From positions 1-62,812 of the forward strand of contig NZ_JAYMGI010000001.1 in assembly GCF_035825295.1 (NCBI RefSeq): a DNA stretch of 62,812 bases, read 5' to 3'. Both the position numbers and the translations under genes were made by a program. This DNA comes from Actinacidiphila sp. DG2A-62. Lineage in GTDB: Bacteria; Actinomycetota; Actinomycetes; Streptomycetales; Streptomycetaceae. The notes under the pieces are model-generated. The model searched no databases. It saw only the letters and a list, made by a program, of their open reading frames with translations, and had not been told where the DNA came from. Numbering within the stretch: the first letter of the stretch is position 1; each line of letters begins with the position of its first letter. Of the stretch, positions 42,751 through 50,910 are shown in pieces.

Positions 42751-43133
42751 CCGTCAACGGCCCCGGCACCGATGGCGAGGACCCGCGGATCGGCCGTGCC
42801 CGCGCGTCGGTCGGCATCGCGCTGATGGCGCTGCAGCAGATCGAGGACGACCTGGCCGACCTCGCCGACCCGGCCGGGCTGGCAGAGATCCTGCGCGAGC
42901 TGTTCCGCGAGGACGACCCGCAGGCCGGACTGTGCGGCAGCCTCGCGCAGCTCCTGGCCGTTGCCGGCGCCGTCGCCGACCGCATCGAGGACGACGGCCA
43001 GGACCAGGACGGCGAGGCCGACCGCGAGGTGTCCGGACTGCTCGAAGAAGCGGCCGCGTTCGTCGTCGACTCCGCCGGCCTGCGCCTGCACTACGCCACC
43101 CGCACCCTGCACCCGGTCGGGGAGCGGGAGTAG
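42747..43133 (+). CDS. Hypothetical 128-aa acidic helical protein
   Basis: GTG start overlapping the preceding stop. An all-helical acidic protein (ASVGIALMALQQIEDDLADL, LRELFREDDPQAGLCGSLAQ) without a recognised domain, followed by a strong hairpin. Confidence 0.6.
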   Translation: MTVNGPGTDGEDPRIGRARASVGIALMALQQIEDDLADLADPAGLAEILRELFREDDPQAGLCGSLAQLLAVAGAVADRIEDDGQDQDGEADREVSGLLEEAAAFVVDSAGLRLHYATRTLHPVGERE

Positions 43134-43136
43134 CTA

Positions 43137-43186
43137 GGCCCCGGGACAGCCGCTCGAGTTTGGCGACCTGACGGCTGTCCCGGGCC
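43137..43186. terminator. Strong hairpin within the operon
   Basis: About 15 bp of stem (GGCCCCGGGACAGCCG with CGGCTGTCCCGGGCC, one bulged C) around a 20-nt loop, immediately after the stop codon at 43133. Confidence 0.6.
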
Positions 43187-43219
43187 CCACTGCCTCACCT
43201 AAGAGGAGGGACGCCCAGT

Positions 43220-43479
43220 ATGACCACCGCCGGCCCAACCGGCACCACCCCGACACACCCGCCCGCCACCGCCCCGCCCCCCGTCCTGCTCGACTGGCAC
43301 GACGGCTGGCACTTCACCGGCGGCGGCCGCTGCGTCCTCTGCAACCAGCACACGGTCCTGCGCTCCCACGCAGGCGAGGACGTCCACAAGATTGCGCCGA
43401 GCGCTGGGTCCAGCGCAATCCCGGCAAGGACCGCTTCGTCTCCGACCTGCCCCGCGGCCGCCGCCGCGCCGGCGCCTAG
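43220..43479 (+). CDS. Small zinc-ribbon-like protein, frameshifted
   Basis: ATG behind AGGAGGG. WHDGWHFTGGGRCVLCNQHT carries one CxxC; restoring one T near 43392 gives DVHKICAERWVQRNPGKDRF, which supplies a further Cys and His, and ends at 43479 (about 86 residues). As sequenced the frame runs on to 43546 in unrelated residues. Probably a base-calling loss. Confidence 0.55.
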
Positions 43480-43488
43480 GAGGCGGCC

Positions 43489-44385
43489 GTGTTCGACGAA
43501 CTCAGCGCCGCTGACGAAGCACTGGCCCTCGGGCCGTCCGACTTGATCCCCGGCGCGGCGATCCTCGCGTCCCGGATGACGGCCCGTCACGCCCGCGACA
43601 AGGACGACCTCCTGGTCCTCCTGGACGCCCTCGGGCTGCCCACCGACACCGACGCGACCACTCCCCTGCTCCCCCTCATCCCCACCCCCGATCCGGCCGC
43701 CGACGCGGCCGACCCTGAACCCTCAGGAGACCAGCCCACCATGCCCAACTCCCCCGCGCCGGTCGACGAAGTGCCGGCCGTCACCGCCTTCGAGGCGGTC
43801 GCCGTCTCGATGCACCACAGCGGCTACCCCACAGCCGTGATCACCGAGGCCACCGGCCTGACCGAAGAGGAGATCACCACGGCGGTCGCCGCCGCCGACA
43901 CCGCGGCCCCGGACGTGTCCGAGCTGGAGACCCCCCTCCCGGCGCCCGCCGACGGCACTGTGTCGGAGGTCGCCGACATCGACGTGCTGCTGTCGTGGGC
44001 GGACGAGCACCCGCTCGCCAGCGTCCGCGCCAGGGCCAGCCGCATCCGCCAGGACCTCGCCGACCTCACCCAGCGGCGGACCACCGAGGCCGCCACGGCC
44101 GAAGCCGAGGCACGCATCGCGAAGATGCGGGCCGACCTGAAGGCCGAAGAGGAGCGCCTGCGCCAGCTGAAGGCCGGCGGTCCCCGTGCCGCCGTGGTGA
44201 CCGAGGCACCGACCCCGATCCGCCCCGTCGGCGGGAAGCGCTCGCGCGAGGAACTCGCCGCGATCCGCACATGGGCCCGCGCCAACGGCCACCAGGTCGC
44301 CACCGCGGGCGTCGTCAAGGCCTCGATCGTGGAGGCCTATGACGCCGCCCACCAGGAGCCGGCCACGCTGGCGAAGGCAGGCTGA
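43489..44385 (+). CDS. Protein with Lsr2-like C-terminal domain, 298 aa
   Basis: The last 45 residues (RSREELAAIRTWARANGHQV then VVKASIVEAYDAAH) match the two-helix DNA-binding domain of Lsr2 nucleoid proteins, but the RGR loop that inserts in the AT-rich minor groove is replaced by TAGVV. The centre is a coiled coil (AEAEARIAKMRADLKAEEER) and the N-terminal region is acidic. A second ATG at 43741 could start a shorter form. Lsr2 proteins silence foreign DNA; this version may interact with DNA or with Lsr2 differently. Confidence 0.65.
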   Translation: MFDELSAADEALALGPSDLIPGAAILASRMTARHARDKDDLLVLLDALGLPTDTDATTPLLPLIPTPDPAADAADPEPSGDQPTMPNSPAPVDEVPAVTAFEAVAVSMHHSGYPTAVITEATGLTEEEITTAVAAADTAAPDVSELETPLPAPADGTVSEVADIDVLLSWADEHPLASVRARASRIRQDLADLTQRRTTEAATAEAEARIAKMRADLKAEEERLRQLKAGGPRAAVVTEAPTPIRPVGGKRSREELAAIRTWARANGHQVATAGVVKASIVEAYDAAHQEPATLAKAG

Positions 44386-44388
44386 GCG

Positions 44389-44949
44389 ATGACCGACACA
44401 CAGGGCGTAGTCCTGGACGGCTACCTGGACGAAGAGGTCGCCGCCGACGACACGGTGGGCACCCGAGCCCGCTTCCGGCTGATCGTCTCCCCCACCGACG
44501 AGCTCGTCGACGAGATGGTCCTGCCGTGCAGCGTCGCCGACTCCGAGCTGGCCCAGGCCGTGCTCAACGAGCTGCGGCCCGGCGACCACATCCGCGTCAC
44601 CGGTTACCTCGGACTGCCCCGCATCAGCGGACACCCGATGTGGCTCCAGGTCCTCACCCTCGAACTGCTGGGCACCTTGCCCCTGGACCCCGCGGACGAC
44701 GACCAGGCCGACGACGCCGGCGATGCCACGACAGCCGCCGCCGGGCAGGTGACGCCCTCGTCGAGCGACACCCTGTCCGACGTCGGGAGTCTGGAGCGGT
44801 TCGGCCAGTACATCGTCTGGTCCGACCCCGACACCGCTGCCGACACCGTGTGGACGACCACCGGCGAACTGCTCGGCACCGCGGTCTACCCCGACACCTG
44901 CACCGACCTCATCGACACGCACCAACGCCGCGCCTACGGCGACGCCTGA
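44389..44949 (+). CDS. OB-fold-like hypothetical protein, 186 aa
   Basis: ATG 3 bp after the previous stop. Residues 20-110 suggest a five-strand OB fold (RFRLIVSPTDELVDEMVLPC, LRPGDHIRVTGYLGLPRISG, MWLQVLTLELLG) similar in order to single-strand DNA-binding proteins. A Thr/Asp-rich linker and a second small domain (SLERFGQYIVWSDPDTAADT) follow. Assignment is by pattern only. Confidence 0.55.
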   Translation: MTDTQGVVLDGYLDEEVAADDTVGTRARFRLIVSPTDELVDEMVLPCSVADSELAQAVLNELRPGDHIRVTGYLGLPRISGHPMWLQVLTLELLGTLPLDPADDDQADDAGDATTAAAGQVTPSSSDTLSDVGSLERFGQYIVWSDPDTAADTVWTTTGELLGTAVYPDTCTDLIDTHQRRAYGDA

Positions 44950-44964
44950 CCCGAAGGGAACGCC

Positions 44965-45138
44965 GTGGCCCGCATCACCGCCACCATCCGGCCCGTTCAC
45001 GACGACGCCGACCAGACCGTCTGCACCCACCAGGTCACCAGCACCGGCAAGCCCCGCGACCCCGAGTCCGGGTGCACCGGCCGCGCCGCGTACACCGCGA
45101 CCTGCTCGGCCGGCGACTGGACCGCCACCCGCCCCTGA
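44965..45138 (+). CDS. Small 57-aa protein
   Basis: GTG behind GAAGGGAA. VARITATIRPVHDDADQTVC, then three more cysteines. A likely small beta protein with two disulfides or a metal site. A hairpin follows at 45147. Function unknown. Confidence 0.5.
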   Translation: MARITATIRPVHDDADQTVCTHQVTSTGKPRDPESGCTGRAAYTATCSAGDWTATRP

Positions 45139-45146
45139 CACCGAAC

Positions 45147-45186
45147 GGGGGTGCGTGCTCCGCCTGGACAGCCGGCACGCACCCCC
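45147..45186. terminator. Hairpin within the operon
   Basis: GGGGGTGCGTGC (45147-45158) pairs with GCACGCACCCCC (45175-45186) around a 16-nt loop, just behind the 57-aa gene. Confidence 0.55.
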
Positions 45187-45212
45187 CCACACCCCTCAAG
45201 GAGCGCACACCC

Positions 45213-45392
45213 ATGATCCGCCTCCCCCGCCGCGGCGACACCCCCGCGCCGCAGCCCTCCACTTCCGCCAACGCCATCGGCGACCAGGTCCCGCGCCAGG
45301 CCGATAGGCCGGACGGCGCGGTCGACGCCGCCGCCATCGCCCGCAAGCCCCGCCAGGTCGCCACCGTCCTGCAGCGGCTGCATGGCATCTGA
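45213..45392 (+). CDS. Small 59-aa protein
   Basis: ATG behind AAGGAG. Basic N-terminus (MIRLPRRGDTPAPQPSTSAN) and a C-terminal helix (AIARKPRQVATVLQRLHGI). Too short to assign. Confidence 0.5.
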   Translation: MIRLPRRGDTPAPQPSTSANAIGDQVPRQADRPDGAVDAAAIARKPRQVATVLQRLHGI

Positions 45393-45442
45393 CCTACACC
45401 CACCCGGCACCACGAGGCACCACGAGAACGGAGCACGAGCCC

Positions 45443-46237
45443 ATGCCCGACCCCACCCCCGGCCCGGACACGGCGTCCGCCGGCACCGCAGGCACCGCCG
45501 ACGCGCACTTCGCCGCGAACGTCCCGTCCGGCCGGCCGCGCACGGTGTGCCTGTGCGGCAGCACCCGCCATTGGGACGCCCTCGCCGAAGCCAACGCCGC
45601 CGAGACCCTCGCCGGCAGGATGGTCCTCGCCCCCGGCGTCGACCTGAAAGCCCACCACGCCCACCTGGTGAGCCCCGCCGACGCCGACCGCGTCAAGGAG
45701 GACCTGGACGCGCTCCACCGCGCGAAGATCCGCGCGGCCGACGAAGTCCTGGTCGTCAACAAGGACGGGTACATCGGCGACTCGACCCGCGCTGAGATCG
45801 CCTACGCCCTCCACCTCGGCAAGCCCGTCCGCTACACCGAGACCTACGAGCATGCCGTCCTCGTCACCCGCCCCGGTCTGGACGACATACGACTCGGACC
45901 GCTCCGTTACCGCCACCAGGCCGAGCAGATCGCCACCAGCCTCACCGGTCAGCTCCACCACATCGAACACATCCCTGGCACCACCATCACGCCCGCGCTG
46001 TACGACCCCATACACCCCCACCGCGGGCTGCCCACCACCACGGACCCCTACGTCCTGGCGCTCTCGGTGGAAGACGAAGCGGGCGGACCCGACCCCGCCC
46101 GGCACGGCAGTAACTTCCCCGGCACTTGCGCCCTCCTGACCGCCTGGCACGGCCCCGACTGCGCCGCCGACCTGTGGACCACCGCCTGCAACGTCTACGA
46201 CCACCTCCACGCCGACCCCGACGACGAAGACCACTGA
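45443..46237 (+). CDS. Nucleoside 2-deoxyribosyltransferase-like protein, 264 aa
   Basis: Residues 32-130 fit the Rossmann-like nucleoside-deoxyribosyltransferase superfamily: VCLCGSTRHWDALAEANAAE, then a helix with KEDLDALHRAKIRAADEVLV and GYIGDSTRAEIAYALHLGKP, where the Asp and Glu would sit in the active site. The second half is unassigned. The superfamily exchanges or cleaves base-sugar bonds, and relatives occur in mobile elements and defence. It is the last gene of the long operon, ending at a strong terminator. Confidence 0.7.
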   Translation: MPDPTPGPDTASAGTAGTADAHFAANVPSGRPRTVCLCGSTRHWDALAEANAAETLAGRMVLAPGVDLKAHHAHLVSPADADRVKEDLDALHRAKIRAADEVLVVNKDGYIGDSTRAEIAYALHLGKPVRYTETYEHAVLVTRPGLDDIRLGPLRYRHQAEQIATSLTGQLHHIEHIPGTTITPALYDPIHPHRGLPTTTDPYVLALSVEDEAGGPDPARHGSNFPGTCALLTAWHGPDCAADLWTTACNVYDHLHADPDDEDH

Positions 46238-46245
46238 CAACACAC

Positions 46246-46282
46246 GGCCCCGGGTCGCAGCGCAGGCTGCGACCCGGGGCCT
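46246..46282. terminator. Strong bidirectional terminator at the operon end
   Basis: 16-bp perfect stem (46246-46261 with 46267-46282) and a short GCAG-type loop, followed by TTTT on the plus strand. It separates the convergent transfer operon and the small minus-strand gene. Confidence 0.85.
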
Positions 46283-46299
46283 TTTGCGTTCCTCAGCGG

Positions 46300-46521
46300 C
46301 TACTTGTCACGGCTGTTCAACAGCAGCGCCCGAGTCCAGACAGTCAGCTGTGCCATCAGCCCGCGAACTTGAGCGGCTCGAGACGGCAAGAAGGGCAACA
46401 CGATCAAGGCCGGAACGAGGGCTACCGTCACGATGAGCACGGGCACCAGGACCAACGCCACCAGGAGGGCGCGCTGGACCCCTCGGACGCGAGTGAGCAG
46501 GCTGGTGACCGAACCAGGCAT
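46300..46521 (-). CDS. Small membrane protein, 73 aa
   Basis: ATG at 46521. A hydrophobic region from residue 18 to 46 (ALLVALVLVPVLIVTVALVP then ALIVLPFLP) would span the membrane once or as a hairpin, with a basic N-terminus. It is divergent from the SpoIIE-type phosphatase gene. Confidence 0.6.
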   Translation of the reverse strand: MPGSVTSLLTRVRGVQRALLVALVLVPVLIVTVALVPALIVLPFLPSRAAQVRGLMAQLTVWTRALLLNSRDK

Positions 46522-46683
46522 GATCGGTTGGTCCCTTCGTCGGAACTGGGTGCCGAACCACAAGGTTCGCCGATTGATACGGCGAGTCCGCCGTGCATTG
46601 TGACCATCCACCAACAGCGCGCCCACTTCCACCGCTTGAATGTTGTTCCGCGGACAACGCGGGGTTATCGGTCGACAACGTTG

Positions 46684-49173
46684 ATGGTGGGGACTGTGGA
46701 TGCAAAGCGGCCTGGCCGGCCATGGGGACCGGCTCGGGGTTCGTGCCAGGAGGTCAACGAACTGGTCGCCCTCATCCGAGGGTGGCTGGATGAGACGGGC
46801 GTGTCCGTAAAGGCACTGCACCGGGGGCTCACCCCGGAGCACTTTGCCGACCAACGAGTCCCCGAATTGTCCAAATTGCGCGAACGACTTGCCGGGGTAG
46901 ACCTCACGTGGGAGGTCGTGGAGGCCGTCGCTGACATCTGCTTCCCGGACGACTCTGCCGATGCCACCCTCCAGCGTCTCAAGCCGGCCAAGCTGCTCTG
47001 GGATGCCGCAGAGCGCTCCCCTACACCGTTGGCAGCAGCGGAGCCGCAACTGACCCTGACCAAGGAGCTCTTAGCGGCCAAGGACCGAACGATCGCGGCC
47101 TACCAGGAGATCGACAGAGCAAGGCAGGCGTACCAGGCGAGTGAACATGGGCGCCATCAGGCTCTGCAGGCGGCGACGTTGGTCTTCGCTCTGCTCGGGC
47201 AAGCGCAGGCGAAGATCGCGGAGTTGTCGCGCAGGCTAGATGCCTTGCAGGCTCGTTCCTCCGAGGATCCGCAGGCAGTGGAGCAGCTTCGCCGACGTCT
47301 CAAGCGGGCGCAAGGACAGGAGAAAGAGATCCGGGCAGCGCTCGCCCACGCTGAGGAGGAACGGGATACCGCCCAACGTGTTGCGGACCACGCAGCACGC
47401 CGGATTCGGGAGCTTGAAGCCGAAGTGGCATCCCTCAGGACAGAGGGCGCTGGCCTGCTGGAGACAGATACGGCCGCGGATGCCCAGAACGACCTGCGGT
47501 CCGTTGAGATCCCCAGCGCCGATCCCGCAGACGAGGCCATGGATGACGTGGACCGGGCGCTCGACAAGGTGCGCGAGGTGCTGGAGCACGGACACGGGGC
47601 CGTACAGGAAGCCGCCGAAGAGGTGGGTTGGAGGGCTGAAGCAGGACCAGCGGCGCAAGGGGATGGTCGTGGGTGGAGGACCGTGCCAGGGCAGGTACTG
47701 ACAAGCAGCGAAACCGCTCCCCCCGGGCCTCCGAATAGCCCGGAGGACGACGAGCTGGATTTGTTTCGAACAACTCGTGACAACCCTCTGACCAGCGGCG
47801 ACGTGGCCAGTCTATCGGTCATCGCGCGACCGTCGTCCAAGGATCGACAGCGCTATGTAGGCGCAGTAACTCGACGCATCAGCCGCGGCCTTGATCTGGA
47901 CGAGATCATCCTCGGCCTGTGCCGTTCCGCGGTTCCAGCCTTCGCTGACGCGATCAAGGTCTACCTGCGCGAGCCCCTGCCGGTAGGTGACGAGCGACCG
48001 TCGGGTCCGCTGCGGCTGCGGCTACGGCGTGCTGAGGGGTACCTCCAGGGCGCGGCGGAGTGGGACGGCCCGGTGGGCGGGCCGCCGACGTTGCCCGCGT
48101 TGGAGCCCACGTCCAGGTCGGAGTCGATTGGCGTGCTGCTGGACGGCCCGCTGGCCGAGATTCTGCGCCGGGTGCAGCCAGTGTTCGCCGACTCGGTGCG
48201 GGCCGTGGACGCGTTGTCGGAATTGCTGGGACATCCGCAGAACTCGTTGCCGACCGGCCGTCGGGCGCTGCTGGCCCCCTTGCGAGGGCGCCGCCGGGTG
48301 ATCGGCGCCGTGGTGCTGCTACGTAGTACCGACCGGGCACCGTTCGAGGCGGACGACCTGCTGGTGGCTTCTCAGATTGCTACACAGACCGCGCTCGGTG
48401 TGGACAAGGCGGCGTTGTATGGGCGTGAGGCCTTCATGGTCGACGCACTACAGCGCGAGATGCTGCCGGCCTACCTGCCGCAGCCCACCGGCGTGCAACT
48501 GGCCAGCCGCTACCTCCCAGCCGCCGAGTCGGTGCGGGTCGGCGGCGACTGGTACGACGCGATCCCGCTGCCGGGCAACCGGGTGGCGTTGATGGTCGGC
48601 GACGTGATGGGCCGCTCGATGACATCGGCGGCAGTCATGGGACAGCTGCGGACCGGCGTGCAGACCCTCGCCGGGCTGGACCTGGCGCCGCAGGAAGTCC
48701 TGCGCCTCTTGGACGAGCAGGCCCAGCGGCTCGGCTGGGACAAGATGGCGACCTGTATCTACGCGGTCTATGACCCGATCGCACACCGCTTGGTGGTGGC
48801 CAACGCCGGTCACCCGCCACCGGTGCTGCTCCATGCCGACGGCCGAGCGGAGGTACTGCGGGTGCCGTCAGGCGCGCCGATCGGCGTCGGCGGGGTGCCG
48901 TTCGAGGCGGTCGAGCTGCCCGCCCCGGCCGGGGCCACCCTGCTGCTCTACACCGACGGCCTGGTGGAGTCCCGCAACCGGGACGTGTGGGGCGGCATCG
49001 AACTGCTGCGGGAGCGGCTGCAAGACCTGGCGCGTGTAGCATCGCCGCCGCCGCTGGAGCCGCTGTGCGACGAGGTGCTGGAGATCCTCGGGCCTGGCGA
49101 CCGAGACGACGACATCGCGCTCCTGGCAGCCCGCTTCGACGAGCCCACCGCGACCCGCGCGGCAGCCCCTTGA
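46684..49173 (+). CDS. HTH-coiled coil-GAF-SpoIIE (PP2C) phosphatase, 829 aa
   Basis: ATG at 46684 chosen because upstream codons overlap the divergent gene. Residues 20-90 resemble the XRE-like N-terminal domain common in Streptomyces signalling proteins (LIRGWLDETGVSVKALHRGL). Residues 120-265 form a coiled coil (EKEIRAALAHAEEERDTAQR). Residues 385-580 form a GAF-like sensor ending LLVASQIATQTALGVDKAAL. Residues 590-815 are a SpoIIE/RsbU phosphatase with VRVGGDWYDAIPLPGNRVAL, MVGDVMGRS, ATCIYAVYDP, NAGHPPPVLL and a terminal GDRDDDIALLAARF. Such enzymes dephosphorylate anti-anti-sigma factors; the target is unknown. Confidence 0.85.
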   Translation: MVGTVDAKRPGRPWGPARGSCQEVNELVALIRGWLDETGVSVKALHRGLTPEHFADQRVPELSKLRERLAGVDLTWEVVEAVADICFPDDSADATLQRLKPAKLLWDAAERSPTPLAAAEPQLTLTKELLAAKDRTIAAYQEIDRARQAYQASEHGRHQALQAATLVFALLGQAQAKIAELSRRLDALQARSSEDPQAVEQLRRRLKRAQGQEKEIRAALAHAEEERDTAQRVADHAARRIRELEAEVASLRTEGAGLLETDTAADAQNDLRSVEIPSADPADEAMDDVDRALDKVREVLEHGHGAVQEAAEEVGWRAEAGPAAQGDGRGWRTVPGQVLTSSETAPPGPPNSPEDDELDLFRTTRDNPLTSGDVASLSVIARPSSKDRQRYVGAVTRRISRGLDLDEIILGLCRSAVPAFADAIKVYLREPLPVGDERPSGPLRLRLRRAEGYLQGAAEWDGPVGGPPTLPALEPTSRSESIGVLLDGPLAEILRRVQPVFADSVRAVDALSELLGHPQNSLPTGRRALLAPLRGRRRVIGAVVLLRSTDRAPFEADDLLVASQIATQTALGVDKAALYGREAFMVDALQREMLPAYLPQPTGVQLASRYLPAAESVRVGGDWYDAIPLPGNRVALMVGDVMGRSMTSAAVMGQLRTGVQTLAGLDLAPQEVLRLLDEQAQRLGWDKMATCIYAVYDPIAHRLVVANAGHPPPVLLHADGRAEVLRVPSGAPIGVGGVPFEAVELPAPAGATLLLYTDGLVESRNRDVWGGIELLRERLQDLARVASPPPLEPLCDEVLEILGPGDRDDDIALLAARFDEPTATRAAAP

Positions 49174-49296
49174 GGTCACGCAGCACCTACAAGGCTGCGA
49201 CCCGCAGCATCTGCTGCGGGCCGGGGCCATTTTACGTTCCTCGGTGGGGATGAGTCATTCGGGCCGAGGACCCCGCGTAACCCTTCGCGGGCCTCG

Positions 49297-49616
49297 GGTG
49301 ATTACGCCGTAATCACCCGAGGCCCGCGCCACATGGAAGCAGATGCCTACTGCTTGCCTTTGCGGTGCTCCTGCTCCCGCTGCCCGGAGCGCGCCCGCAG
49401 GGGATACGAAGGAGGGAGCCGAGACCTCATGACGCCAAGATCAAGCCGGGCTGGACGTCGTGGTCGACCACGAGAGGGTCCAGTTGCGTTTCTCGCTGCT
49501 TTGAGTGGGCTGGCTTCTCCTGGTGACCGAGACTCGGGTGATTACGGCGTAATCACCCGAGCATGGCGGGAGCTGAACGGCAACGGCAGCCGGTGGGTGA
49601 TTACGCCGTAATCACC
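49297..49616. other. Three parS-like palindromes upstream of parAB
   Basis: The 19-bp palindrome GTGATTACGSCGTAATCAC occurs three times, within GG...CC extensions at 49297-49317, 49537-49557 and 49596-49616. The first is embedded in a longer 33-bp palindrome (49291-49323) and the second in a 29-bp one (49533-49561). All lie between the phosphatase stop and the ParA start. They are the natural candidate for the partition site bound by ParB, possibly also autoregulating the operon. They are AT-rich compared with their surroundings. Confidence 0.75.
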
Positions 49617-49689
49617 TCCGTCGGAACCGCGCGACCCGGCGCCCGCGTGTCCCCGCCCGAAGGATCTTGGACGTTAGTAAGGTATCGGC

Positions 49690-50910
49690 ATGGCTACCGA
49701 AGTCCCGCAGGGCGACAGAGAAAAAGTCGTCTCGAAGCTGCCTCAGTCGCTCCGTCAGGAGCTGAAGGTCCGTGCCGCCCAACTCACTGTCGGCATCCAG
49801 GACGCCGTCAGTGAGGGCATCGCCGAATGGCGGGCACTCGCGTCCACCCCTTCACCCATCGACACAGCCGGCGCCGACTCCTTCTCCACCTGGCTCCCCA
49901 CAGGCGAGTGGGAGGCCTTCCAAGCCGACTGCAAGACCCGCGGAGTCTCCTACATCCAGGGCCTCGCCCAGTCCGTACGCACCTGGCTCGACACCCACCC
50001 CTCCCCCGGAGCCGTACGACCCGCAATAGTCCGCCGGTTCATCGTCTGCAACCAGAAAGGCGGCGTGGGCAAGACCAGCGTCAGCGCCGGCCTCGCGGAA
50101 GCCCTCGCCGAAGACCCCGACACCCTGCACCCGTACCGGCTCACCGCGACCGCTCCCGGCGCCCCCAAGCAGGACATCCTCGAAGCCGTCGGCCCCGGAC
50201 TCCGCGTGCTCCTAGTCGACTTCGACCCCCAGACCCACCTCACCAAGCAACTCGGCGCGGAACCACTCCCCCTCGACAGCGACAGCCTCAGCAAGCACAT
50301 GGCCGGCGAAAGCAAAGGCAAGCTCGCCGACCTGGTCGTGCCCATCGAGAACCCCCGCTTCGGCGACCGGCTGCACCTCCTGCCCGGCTGCCAGGACGGC
50401 TTCCTCCTGGACGTCCGCCTGTCCGCCACCCGCGCCCGCGAAGCAGCACTCGAACGCGCCCTCCTACCGCTGGAGGACGACTTCGACGTCATCGTGATCG
50501 ACTGCCCGCCCAGCCTCGGCCTCAGTATGGACGCCGCCGTCCACTACGGCCGCCGCCGCGAGAACGAGGAACCCGGCGCCTCCGGCATCCTCATCGTCGT
50601 CCAAGCCGAGGACTCATCCGCGGACGCCTACGACCTCCTCACCACCCAGATCGAAGACCTTCTCGCAGACATGCAGATCGACGTCGACTACCTCGGCATC
50701 GTCGTCAACCTCTACGACGGCCGCCGCGGCTACATCGCTACGTCCTCCCTCGAGGAGTGGATCGCCATAGGGGATCCCCGCGTCGTCGCCGTCGTCCCCG
50801 ACGTCAAGGAGCAGAAGGAAGCGGTTCGCACCAAGACCCCGCTCCTGGCCTACGACCCGACCTGCGACCAGTCCGCCGCCTACCGCGGCCTCGCCCGGGA
50901 GGTCCTGTGA
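49690..50910 (+). CDS. parA: ParA-type partition ATPase
   Basis: 406 residues. The deviant Walker A KGGVGKTS begins near residue 122, followed by LLVDFDPQTHLTKQLG (Walker A') and DVIVIDCPPSLGLSMDAAV (Walker B). The N-terminal 110 residues are an extra domain, probably DNA-binding or dimerising (SKLPQSLRQELKVRAAQLTV). ParA moves plasmid copies along the nucleoid together with ParB. The start codon is close to a TTAGTAAGGTAT promoter-like stretch, and the gene overlaps parB by GTGA. Confidence 0.9.
   Translation: MATEVPQGDREKVVSKLPQSLRQELKVRAAQLTVGIQDAVSEGIAEWRALASTPSPIDTAGADSFSTWLPTGEWEAFQADCKTRGVSYIQGLAQSVRTWLDTHPSPGAVRPAIVRRFIVCNQKGGVGKTSVSAGLAEALAEDPDTLHPYRLTATAPGAPKQDILEAVGPGLRVLLVDFDPQTHLTKQLGAEPLPLDSDSLSKHMAGESKGKLADLVVPIENPRFGDRLHLLPGCQDGFLLDVRLSATRAREAALERALLPLEDDFDVIVIDCPPSLGLSMDAAVHYGRRRENEEPGASGILIVVQAEDSSADAYDLLTTQIEDLLADMQIDVDYLGIVVNLYDGRRGYIATSSLEEWIAIGDPRVVAVVPDVKEQKEAVRTKTPLLAYDPTCDQSAAYRGLAREVL

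Noticed and set aside
46126..46683. N-terminal extension of the SpoIIE-type phosphatase
   Set aside because: The extra 186 codons overlap the divergent small membrane gene and the terminator of the transfer operon, and lack coding character; ATG 46684 starts a sensible helix-turn-helix-like domain.
49333..49611. A 92-codon open frame between the parS-like palindromes
   Set aside because: It spans two palindromes, has no ribosome-binding site and shows no coding bias.
49291..49623. The three palindromes considered as a CRISPR array
   Set aside because: The copies are unevenly spaced (240 and 59 bp), perfectly palindromic and next to parA, and there are no cas genes; they fit a ParB-binding site.
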